This document shows positions 1 to 5,224 of a stretch of 5,224 nucleotides of DNA, one piece after another (within the stretch, counting starts at the first letter, position 1; every line of letters begins with the position of its first letter). The notes under the pieces are model-generated. The model was given only the letters and a program-made list of their open reading frames with translations. It was not told where the DNA came from and ran no database searches. This DNA comes from Cytophagales bacterium. GTDB taxonomy: Bacteria > Bacteroidota > Bacteroidia > Cytophagales > JAAEPT01. The DNA lies in assembly GCA_011524675.1 (NCBI GenBank), contig WTJX01000284.1, positions 1 through 5,224 on the forward strand, given 5' to 3'. A program made the position numbers and the translations under genes.

Positions 1-113
1 CTATTGAACACCTCTATCAACACCTCTTTGAAATCAGTTTCCAAATCAAGTTGTATTCTATCTGTACATGGATTTGGATAAGTACTTCCTTTTGTTGAAA
101 GTAAGTTATCATT
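1..113 (-). other. Start of a T9SS type A C-terminal sorting domain (partial)
   Basis: After a short linker (T-N-T-N-D-N-L-L-S-T-K-G) the protein reads S-T-Y-P-N-P-C-T-D-R-I-Q-L-D-L and then V-L-I-E-V-F-N before the window ends. This matches the known order of Bacteroidota sorting domains: YPNP, a short turn, beta strand I-x-L, an acidic/aromatic spacer, then a strand that leads into D/N-x-x-G. Such domains are about 70-80 residues long and are normally removed after passage through the outer membrane, often with attachment to anionic LPS. The second half, including the expected G-(R/K)-x-V motif, lies outside the window, so the call rests on the first half and its position after the Ig-like domain. 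Confidence 0.82.
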
Positions 114-2078
114 CGTATTTGTAAGTACTTGTGAAGGAATCGACAGTAAACTAATATCTAAAGCGGCATCATTGCCTGCGACATCTTTTATTGTCCCTCC
201 ATTAAGGTCAATCGTATTCTCCACTGTCAAGCTCACTTCTTCATCATCAAAACCAACATCATCTTCATCAGCACTTATTACGTAAAGAAAATAAGCTGTA
301 GTTGAATCGGGAGAAACTAAAGTATCAAATACCGCCTTTTTATTTGAAAGAGACGTTAGTGCTATGCTTGGTTCTCCTGTAACCCTTACTTTTTCATCAT
401 AGGTTACTGCAATCCAAAGGCTATCTTCAAAGCTATAGGTTGTATTAGAGCTAATCTCCTGCCCTTCTATTTCTTCCATCAATGCAACTGAAGTAATAGA
501 AGGAGCGGTGATATCTTTCAGGCTATATACTCTTACATGCCCTGCATTAGAACCATTACCATCATTATACACAGCACCTATCGCGACCTTAGTACCATCG
601 GCACTCAAACTTACTGAATAGCCACTCTCATCACCTGCGCTTTCGCCATCAATATCTATCCCCAACTGTCTCCATGAGGTACCGTCATATCGATAAATAC
701 GCACATGCCCAGCATCAACCCCATTCCCATCATTTCGAGATGCCCCAATAGCCACCACACGACCATCGGCACTTAAACTTATAGAAGCTCCGCTTAAATC
801 ACCATTAGCTTCTCCTTGAATCTTCGATCCTAATTGTTCCCACTCCCATCCATTATTTTTATAAATTTTCACATAATTATTAGTGAACCAAGCCCAACCA
901 ACAGATTTCCCTGGTGCCCCTACAGCTATTATACTGCCATCAGCACTCAAACTTACATGTCTACCTCTTATATTATTGCCCCCTATCTCTCTAATATCCT
1001 CAGTAGATTGGTCCCAAAAAGGAACATCATAGTCATAAACACGTACACTACGATTCTCATGCATTTCTAAATCTCCAAACACCATTCCTCCTACCGCCAC
1101 TTTACTTCCATCTACACTCAGACTTACTGACATACCGCTATTTTCATCATCTTCCTTACCATCAAGATCTTGCCCCAACTGCCTCCATGATGCGCCATTA
1201 TAAATATAAACACGTACATGACCGCCATCATCTCTCAAATGATCGTTTCCTATTGCACCTATTGCTAACAGACTACCATCAGCACTTAAACTCACTGCTC
1301 CCCCGCTCTCATCTCCTGCTGCTTCTCCGTCAATATCTTGACCCAACTGCATCCATGATGTGCCATTATAACTATAAACACGTACATGACCTGAATTATC
1401 TCCATTACTATCATTCCCTGTCGCGCCTATCGCCAACACACTACCATCTGCACTTAAGCTCACGGAAGAACCACTCTCATCACCTGCTGCCTCTCCGTCA
1501 ATATCTTGCCCTAACTGTTCCCACGATGTGCCATCATAAGCATAAACACGTACATGACCTGCATTATCTCCATTACCATCATTCCCTGTCGCGCCTATCG
1601 CAATGATATTCCCATCTGCACTCATACTTACAGAAGTGCCACTTCCATCATCTATGGCTTCTCCATCTATATCTGCACCTAGCTGACTTGCTACCCCCAG
1701 TACATCTTCTACTTCTGGCACTACAAAAACTTGTACTGCTTTTGATATAAGGTCATTGGCTGTAATCTCTATTTCATAAATATTGTTTTGATCTGCATCC
1801 GTTGGAGCATCCCAGTCTGGACTAGAAACAAAGCGAAGCTCGCCATTCTCTGTATCTAAGGTAAAGTTTGCGGCATCAAGGCCTGATAAACTATAGGTAA
1901 TCCCCACATCATTTGCCGCTGCTCCGTCTGTGGCATTGGCATCAAACACTACACCCGTGCTATTTTCAAAAACTATAGCAGAACTATCTTCTTTAAATTC
2001 TATTTGTGATAGACATACATTTAAAGACGCTAAGCATAGTATAATTAAACAAACCCTCACGGTAGAAATTCTTTTCAT
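1..2078 (-). CDS. Secreted FG-GAP-like repeat surface protein with cadherin-like, Ig-like and T9SS sorting domains (3' end cut off)
   Basis: One open frame runs from ATG at 2078 to the window edge (692 codons, no stop), so only the C-terminus is missing. Residues 1-24 look like a type I signal peptide: basic start MKR, then a hydrophobic stretch, with cleavage probably before QIEF and no lipobox. Residues about 25-120 resemble a cadherin-like domain (F-T-L-D-x-E-N-G-E-L, then D-W-D-x-P-T-D-A-D and Y-E-I-E-I-T-A-N-D). Residues about 130-520 are seven FG-GAP-like units. Residues about 523-645 resemble a bacterial Ig-like domain, with N-G-G-T-I-K-D-V-A-G-N-D-A near the end. Residues from about 656 carry Y-P-N-P (667-670) and the start of a T9SS type A sorting domain. 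By family knowledge such proteins cross the outer membrane by T9SS and are attached to the cell surface or released; a binding or adhesion role is inference. The start is supported by the signal peptide and AGAGAGG four bases upstream. The missing part is probably only about 40-50 residues. Confidence 0.9.
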   Translation of the reverse strand, partial: MKRISTVRVCLIILCLASLNVCLSQIEFKEDSSAIVFENSTGVVFDANATDGAAANDVGITYSLSGLDAANFTLDTENGELRFVSSPDWDAPTDADQNNIYEIEITANDLISKAVQVFVVPEVEDVLGVASQLGADIDGEAIDDGSGTSVSMSADGNIIAIGATGNDGNGDNAGHVRVYAYDGTSWEQLGQDIDGEAAGDESGSSVSLSADGSVLAIGATGNDSNGDNSGHVRVYSYNGTSWMQLGQDIDGEAAGDESGGAVSLSADGSLLAIGAIGNDHLRDDGGHVRVYIYNGASWRQLGQDLDGKEDDENSGMSVSLSVDGSKVAVGGMVFGDLEMHENRSVRVYDYDVPFWDQSTEDIREIGGNNIRGRHVSLSADGSIIAVGAPGKSVGWAWFTNNYVKIYKNNGWEWEQLGSKIQGEANGDLSGASISLSADGRVVAIGASRNDGNGVDAGHVRIYRYDGTSWRQLGIDIDGESAGDESGYSVSLSADGTKVAIGAVYNDGNGSNAGHVRVYSLKDITAPSITSVALMEEIEGQEISSNTTYSFEDSLWIAVTYDEKVRVTGEPSIALTSLSNKKAVFDTLVSPDSTTAYFLYVISADEDDVGFDDEEVSLTVENTIDLNGGTIKDVAGNDAALDISLLSIPSQVLTNTNDNLLSTKGSTYPNPCTDRIQLDLETDFKEVLIEVFN
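519..1691 (-). repeat. Seven in-frame FG-GAP-like repeat units (about 168 bp each)
   Basis: The units begin at a Trp or its equivalent and read W-x-Q-L-G-x-D-I-D-G-E-A, then S-V-S-L-S-A-D-G, A-I-G-A, N-D-G-N-G, and finally G-H-V-R-V-Y. Approximate unit bounds in reading order are 1691-1524, 1523-1356, 1355-1188, 1187-1017, 1016-843, 842-675 and 674-519, each 52-58 residues. Seven blades fit an integrin-alpha-like seven-bladed beta-propeller (FG-GAP family, the FG-GAP_2 type by pattern). Units 1, 2, 3, 6 and 7 are close copies. Units 4 and 5 have diverged strongly and lack the N-D-G-N-G loop that probably binds a metal ion. High nucleotide similarity between units 2 and 3 suggests recent duplication or gene conversion. 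The fold is inference from the unit count and motif. Confidence 0.85.
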
Positions 2079-2082
2079 GACA

Positions 2083-2134
2083 CCTCTCTTTTAAAAATTC
2101 CTTAAATATACCAACGAATATCACGAAAAACAAA
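2083..2134 (-). promoter_or_regulatory. Possible Bacteroidetes-type promoter and ribosome binding site of the FG-GAP protein gene
   Basis: On the minus strand TTTG (2134-2131) is followed after 20 bases by TATATTTA (2110-2103). These fit the Bacteroidetes -33 TTTG and -7 TAnnTTTG pattern, with one mismatch in the last base of the -7 box. Transcription would begin near 2096-2098, giving a leader of about 20 bases. AGAGAGG (2089-2083) sits four bases before the ATG and could serve as a ribosome binding site. Both patterns are short and the region is A/T-rich, so chance matches are possible. The position just downstream of a strong terminator makes an independent promoter here plausible. Confidence 0.35.
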
Positions 2135-2194
2135 CTCATCTTTACACACTTATTAAGTTGACTTCATTTTTTTTCTCTGATAACCATTTGGCAC

Positions 2195-2236
2195 AAAAAA
2201 AAGCCCTTTGAGTGATTACCATCACTCAAAGGGCTT
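2195..2236 (-). terminator. Strong rho-independent terminator, minus strand
   Basis: AAGCCCTTTGAGTGAT (2201-2216) is a perfect 16-bp inverted repeat of 2221-2236 with the four-base loop at 2217-2220. Read on the minus strand, the stem runs directly into eight U residues (2202-2195). On the plus strand the stem is followed by mixed sequence without a U run, so it acts mainly on minus-strand transcripts. It lies downstream of the GxxExxY remnant and would stop transcripts from it, or read-through from the GH115 gene, before they reach the FG-GAP protein gene. Confidence 0.9.
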
Positions 2237-2250
2237 ATTAACATAATAAA

Positions 2251-2357
2251 TGTCTGAATCAGGATTTTCTTGATTTTAGGATGGACAGGATGGTGTCCCT
2301 CTTTATTTAAGCTCTCTCAACACTATCCATAAACACCTACTAATCTTGATTCAGACA
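2251..2357. repeat. Flanking repeat, copy A, with inverted ends
   Basis: The segment begins TGTCTGAATC and ends GATTCAGACA, a perfect 10-base inverted end. Extended inward, GTCTGAATCAGGATT (2252-2266) pairs with 2342-2356 in 14 of 15 positions. Its first 75 bases (2251-2325) match copy B (2717-2791) at 73 of 75 positions in the same orientation. The stretch before the closing inverted end differs in length and sequence from copy B. The left arm has GAT at 2263, 2272, 2280 and 2289, a period of 8-9 bases. It lies just downstream of the GxxExxY pseudogene, between it and the terminator. Confidence 0.85.
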
Positions 2358-2372
2358 TCTTTTCTTGGAATA

Positions 2373-2706
2373 TCAAGCATTGTATTTGGGATGGTAAATC
2401 TTTTTAAATTGTAAGCTACTCGCACCGAAGTTTATAAGCAAACCTACGGGTTTATCATAAGCAACTACATAGTTTTTAGCTTGTGCTAAATGTACATTTT
2501 CTAAGTTGATTAATGCTTTTAGCTCTACAATTACGTTTTCTTCTACAACAAAGTCAGCTCTTCTTTTTCCAACTGGAATATTTTCATACCTACATTCAAC
2601 TAGCTAAGCAACGCTGATAAATAACTTCTTGAAAACCGTTACCTAATGTATTGTGCACTTTCATTGCGCAGCCATTTATTTTATATGTTATCTCATTTAA
2701 CTTCAT
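2373..2706 (-). pseudogene. Broken GxxExxY-family (PDDEXK-like) gene
   Basis: ATG at 2706, preceded by GAGG-containing sequence (2713-2707), opens a 36-residue frame that begins MKLNEITYKINGCAMK and contains G-F-Q-E-V-I-Y, the family's GxxExxY motif, before TGA at 2598-2596. A second frame, displaced by one base, picks up at about 2600 as V-E-C-R-Y-E-N-I-P-V-G-K-R-R-A-D-F, continues with V-E-L-K-A and L-L-I-N-F-G-A, and ends at the normal-looking H-P-K-Y-N-A with stop at 2375-2373. Intact members are about 120-130 residues. The piece usually found between C-L-A and the I-P-V-G-K-R-R strand, roughly 15-20 residues, is missing, so an out-of-frame internal deletion of about 50 bases explains the break. 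The PDDEXK-like residues (E in GxxExxY, D in RRADF, E-x-K in VELKA) are all still encoded, but in two frames. The function of the family is not established. Confidence 0.88.
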
Positions 2707-2716
2707 CTTCCTCAAC

Positions 2717-2830
2717 TGTCTGAATCAGGATTTTCTTGATTTTAGGATGAACAGGATGGTGTACCTCTTTATTTAAGCTCTCTCAACACTACCCTGCAAA
2801 TCCTTTAATCTTTTTAATCTTGATTCTGAC
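2717..2830. repeat. Flanking repeat, copy B, with inverted ends
   Basis: This copy begins TGTCTGAATC and ends GATTCTGAC (2822-2830). GTCTGAATCAGGATT (2718-2732) pairs with 2816-2830 at 13 of 15 positions. The first 75 bases match copy A apart from 2750 (A for G) and 2763 (A for C). Its right arm, read on the minus strand, has AAGATTAAA-like units at about 9-base spacing that copy A lacks, so the arms of the two copies have diverged while the core has not. It lies 66 bases after the stop of the GH115 gene and immediately before the GxxExxY remnant, so it would form the remnant's leader. Confidence 0.85.
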
Positions 2831-2896
2831 TTTTTTTTAAACAACCAACAAAAAAAACATAAAACAAAACCTTTTGAATAGCTATTTATTATTTTT
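2831..2896. other. A/T-rich gap after the GH115 gene
   Basis: Sixty-six bases with long A and T runs separate the GH115 stop codon from repeat copy B. I see no hairpin of terminator quality here. The nearest convincing minus-strand terminator is at 2236-2195, so the hydrolase transcript may run through the repeats and the pseudogene, or may end in this A/T-rich stretch without a recognisable signal. Confidence 0.5.
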
Positions 2897-5086
2897 CTAC
2901 CTCTTTTCTAACACATTCAACCCTTTTCCTGTTTCTTCATAGAAGTAAGGGAATGTACCTGTGCCATAGTCCATATATTCTTGGGCTGATCCCCAAAACG
3001 AGCCTTTGCGCGATCCTCTGTAGTTGTCTGTATAAGGTTCTTTGCGGATTTGAGCGATGGTATTTTTGATTCGCAAACGTGACTTGTACAGGTCCATCAA
3101 ACGTACGTGCATGAACATGGTGTCCCATATGCCATATTCAGCATTATGGGCTTCTTCCAGTAGTTTTTCCATCAACGGTAATGCCTTTTCTAATGCCTTG
3201 GCAAAGGCTTCTGGCTTTCTGTCTGCGATGTAGTCGTCAAATGCTTTGGTGATAATGGATAGCACTTGCGATGAGTACATGTGTACTGCTACTTGATACC
3301 TAAAGTGAAAAGCGTAATAGTCTTTCCTTGCTTCGGGGATTTCTTTTTCTAGTGCAGTAGTGGCTTTCCAAAGTTTAGGGAAAAAAGTTGCTGTTTCTGC
3401 CAATGGCTCTTTGGAGTCTTTAAATACTTTGTTAAAGTCTTTGGCTTGGGTTACATCTTCACCTTTAGCTACTATGCCACCATAATGTTTCAGAAGCGCA
3501 TCTATAGAGTATTGCAATAGGTGTTCTCCTCTCGCTCCTTTCCATCTGCCTTGCACTGGCATTTTCTCGCGCAAGTAAGGGATATTATAATACTGCATAC
3601 GTAAGTCTGTTAGTTTTGAAGCTAGACTTGGAGAAAAGGCTTTAGCATACCAAGCATTCATATAATCGTGCATGGCTTCTTCCGGTGCTTTGCTGAGTGC
3701 TGGTCTTGCATCCCACAAAAAGTCTGTAATGGCTTCTACTGATAATGCCGCTGGACGTATGCCACTTACATTGATGACGGCGTATTTGGTTGCTCCTTTT
3801 TCTACGTACCTTTTTAGCTCTTTGTAAAAGCGTGTTGCTGGCACGGCTTCGGTGGTACGGTTTTGTGAGTTCATCATCATCATGACATGGTAGTATAGTC
3901 CGTCTCCTTTTCCTACATTGACCCCGCCATCATCACGCATGTACCCTCTTCCGTCGTCCGAAAACATTTTACATACTCCTTCGGGGATTTCTAATAGTCC
4001 TTCGTTATAAAACTTGGACTGCTCATTCCATAGTGCGGCTGCAATGGTTGCGTTGGGGTCTTGCTCGCGTATGATCTCTACCTGTGTTTTGATGGCTTCG
4101 CTGATGACTTTTGCCCTTCCTTTGTCGTCTGTAGGTGCTGCGGGGTCTGTATGCCAAAAGGCTCCGTCTGACTTCCCTCTGAATCCTACAATCCACGCTA
4201 CTTCATTGTCTTTTTGTGCTAGCGCTGCCTTGCGCCAAGCATCTTTGAGTATTTCTTTGTGGGTTACAAATGAAAAGTTTACATCTTCTGGCCAGTTCAT
4301 CATATTGAGCCCTACGGGCGTTACGTGATGGTGGCTGATGGCTACTTCTCTTCTTCTGCATAGGTCATATACAGTAGCATCTGGGTAAGGGGCTGATTCT
4401 GGGATAATCATATTGCCTTTGCATCGCAAGAGTGTTTCTAGGATTTTGTCCATCCACTCCATAGAGATCACATTCCCTCCCAATGGGTCACGGTGCATGC
4501 CGTCATGTAGTTCTTCGTCATTGATAAACCATCCTCTATATTCAAAAGACGGCTTTTGTGAAGTGTAGCTCATCTCTGGGGTGAAGCGTATTTCTTTGCG
4601 CTTTTGTGGGATATTGTCGGTAAAGATGTACATAGGATCTATACCGAGTACTCTTTCGGCAAAGGTATAGAAGGCGAATATCGTTCCGCGCACATCTGCC
4701 CCGATAGAGACGATGGCGGGATTTTCGTATTTGTCAAACTTGGTAGCGAATAGCTTATGCTGCTCTTTTTCGTTGGGGAAATCTACGGTGATTTTATCTT
4801 TTAGGCTCTGCTGTGAACCTAATACTACTACAGGCTTGTCTTTTCCTCTCCACCGAGAAGGAATGCTATTGACAAAGACTACTGCTGGATAGCCAAATAC
4901 TTTGTACCAGTCTCTTTCGATGTCGCGTATGACTTTTTGGAGCGGTACTTTATTATAATCATCTTTCATGATGAGTATAGGGGTATCACCATTGATGGTG
5001 ATGCTTTGCTGTGTATCGGCAGCAGATAGTGTACTTACTAAGCTTAGTTGTAGGCATAAAAGAAGGAAAAAAAATTGAAAACGCAT
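2897..5086 (-). CDS. Exported GH115-family glycoside hydrolase (alpha-glucuronidase-like)
   Basis: The 729-residue protein starts with a type I signal peptide (residues 1-23; hydrophobic FFFLLLCLQLSLV, cleavage near S-A-A-D, no lipobox). Residues about 30-170 match the N-terminal alpha/beta domain of GH115, and about 175-465 the catalytic barrel: F-E-Y-R-G-W-F-I-N-D-E-E (181-192), S-H-H-H (251-254), G-F-R-G-K-S-D-G (301-308), L-W-N-E-Q (352-356), D-D-G-R-G (377-381) and Y-Y-H (398-400). Residues about 466-690 fit the following helical domain. GH115 enzymes remove (4-O-methyl)-glucuronic acid from xylan, and some act on arabinogalactan. Candidate active-site residues by analogy are D190, R303, D307, E355, D377 and H400. 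The usual D-D-N-W-G motif reads D-D-G-R-G here, so the Asn is lost. The protein stops without the C-terminal beta-sandwich domain common in the family and has no T9SS domain, so a periplasmic location is likely. The substrate is uncertain. No SusC/SusD partner is visible. ATG at 5086 is chosen because it gives the signal peptide; no clear Shine-Dalgarno site precedes it. Confidence 0.88.
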   Translation of the reverse strand: MRFQFFFLLLCLQLSLVSTLSAADTQQSITINGDTPILIMKDDYNKVPLQKVIRDIERDWYKVFGYPAVVFVNSIPSRWRGKDKPVVVLGSQQSLKDKITVDFPNEKEQHKLFATKFDKYENPAIVSIGADVRGTIFAFYTFAERVLGIDPMYIFTDNIPQKRKEIRFTPEMSYTSQKPSFEYRGWFINDEELHDGMHRDPLGGNVISMEWMDKILETLLRCKGNMIIPESAPYPDATVYDLCRRREVAISHHHVTPVGLNMMNWPEDVNFSFVTHKEILKDAWRKAALAQKDNEVAWIVGFRGKSDGAFWHTDPAAPTDDKGRAKVISEAIKTQVEIIREQDPNATIAAALWNEQSKFYNEGLLEIPEGVCKMFSDDGRGYMRDDGGVNVGKGDGLYYHVMMMMNSQNRTTEAVPATRFYKELKRYVEKGATKYAVINVSGIRPAALSVEAITDFLWDARPALSKAPEEAMHDYMNAWYAKAFSPSLASKLTDLRMQYYNIPYLREKMPVQGRWKGARGEHLLQYSIDALLKHYGGIVAKGEDVTQAKDFNKVFKDSKEPLAETATFFPKLWKATTALEKEIPEARKDYYAFHFRYQVAVHMYSSQVLSIITKAFDDYIADRKPEAFAKALEKALPLMEKLLEEAHNAEYGIWDTMFMHVRLMDLYKSRLRIKNTIAQIRKEPYTDNYRGSRKGSFWGSAQEYMDYGTGTFPYFYEETGKGLNVLEKR

Positions 5087-5092
5087 AAGTAA

Positions 5093-5148
5093 GATATTTA
5101 GACTTTGAGACTTTGAGACTTTTAGATTATAAGATTTTAAGACAAAAG
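5093..5148. repeat. Array of 8-base GAnTTTnA-like units in the leader of the GH115 gene
   Basis: Seven consecutive 8-base units begin at 5093: GATATTTA, GACTTTGA, GACTTTGA, GACTTTTA, GATTATAA, GATTTTAA and GACAAAAG. The second and third are identical, and the others drift at the ends while keeping GA at the start. On the minus strand the array reads as repeated TCAAAGTC and ends six bases before the ATG of the GH115 gene, so it would fill most of the mRNA leader or overlap its promoter. It could arise by slippage and could vary in copy number. No protein-coding role is likely. Confidence 0.75.
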
Positions 5149-5224
5149 AAATTAGACATTAGAATTACTACGTAAAGACATAGATACGTATTGACGTAGC
5201 GACCTTGACGCGTGATTTTATTCC

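Larger units (their letters stand above)
2251..2830 (-). mobile_element. Possible repeat-bounded cassette carrying a GxxExxY gene remnant
   Basis: Two same-orientation repeats (2251-2357 and 2717-2830) tightly bracket one small gene remnant, with 15 bases between the remnant's stop and copy A and 10 bases between its start and copy B. Each repeat itself has inverted ends. This is what a small cassette spread by repeat recombination, or by an element recognising the repeat ends, would look like. There is no transposase gene in the window and I saw no target-site duplication outside 2251 or 2830, so mobility is inference. My impression that GxxExxY genes in Bacteroidota often sit in repeats of this kind is from memory and untested here. 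Confidence 0.4.

Noticed and set aside
834..1070. Plus-strand open frame of 78 codons
   Set aside because: It is antisense to repeat units 4-6, with low-complexity composition and no ribosome binding site.
1187..1606. Plus-strand open frame of 139 codons rich in His and Leu
   Set aside because: It is antisense to the FG-GAP repeats, and its own internal repeats simply mirror the minus-strand units. The minus frame has a signal peptide and recognisable domains.
2251..2830. A CRISPR-like arrangement of two similar repeats
   Set aside because: There are only two copies, they are over 100 bases long, and the sequence between them is a recognisable gene remnant rather than spacers.
2830..2865. 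T and A runs as a terminator of the GH115 gene
   Set aside because: There is a minus-strand T run near 2852-2859, but no stable stem precedes it.
2937..3128. Minus-strand open frame of 63 codons in another frame of the GH115 gene
   Set aside because: It is an out-of-frame shadow of the well-supported GH115 C-terminal region.
4014..4328. Plus-strand open frame of 104 codons
   Set aside because: It lies wholly antisense to the catalytic domain of the GH115 gene and resembles no known protein.
5168..5199. Inverted repeat CTACGT (5168-5173) and ACGTAG (5194-5199) as an operator upstream of the GH115 gene
   Set aside because: The arms are only six bases with a 20-base gap. This is too weak to separate from chance, and no regulator gene is in view.

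Overview
The window looks like a chromosomal segment of a Bacteroidota bacterium, probably a free-living polysaccharide degrader of the Cytophagales/Flavobacteriales kind. Three things point that way. A secreted repeat protein ends in what reads as a type IX secretion system (T9SS) type A sorting domain, a system confined to this phylum. A large exported GH115-like glycoside hydrolase is present. The spacers are very A/T-rich, with a possible promoter of the Bacteroidetes -33/-7 type. Nothing in the sequence fixes a genus.

All genes lie on the minus strand, so the reading order runs from high to low coordinates. From 5224 to 5087 there is a short leader holding an array of 8-base units (5093-5148). 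Positions 5086-2897 encode a complete 729-residue exported protein of the GH115 (alpha-glucuronidase) family that stops where the helical domain ends and has no C-terminal beta-sandwich domain. After a 66-base A/T-rich gap comes a compact module (about 2830-2251): two copies of a roughly 110-base repeat with inverted ends flank a broken GxxExxY-family (PDDEXK-like) gene at 2706-2373. A perfect 16-bp hairpin with a U-tract (2236-2195) then closes minus-strand transcription. A possible promoter (2134-2103) and a Shine-Dalgarno-like site lead into the last gene, which starts at 2078 and runs off the window at position 1.

That last gene encodes a secreted, modular surface protein: signal peptide, cadherin-like domain, seven FG-GAP-like beta-propeller repeats of about 56 residues, a bacterial Ig-like domain and the start of the T9SS sorting domain. 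The terminator and separate promoter suggest that it is not co-transcribed with the hydrolase. A functional link (enzyme plus surface adhesin) is possible but not shown.

The most unusual item is the repeat-flanked GxxExxY remnant. It looks like a small mobile or formerly mobile cassette whose gene decayed by an out-of-frame internal deletion while its flanking repeats stayed 73/75 identical over their core. I did not find a clear new multi-gene system.
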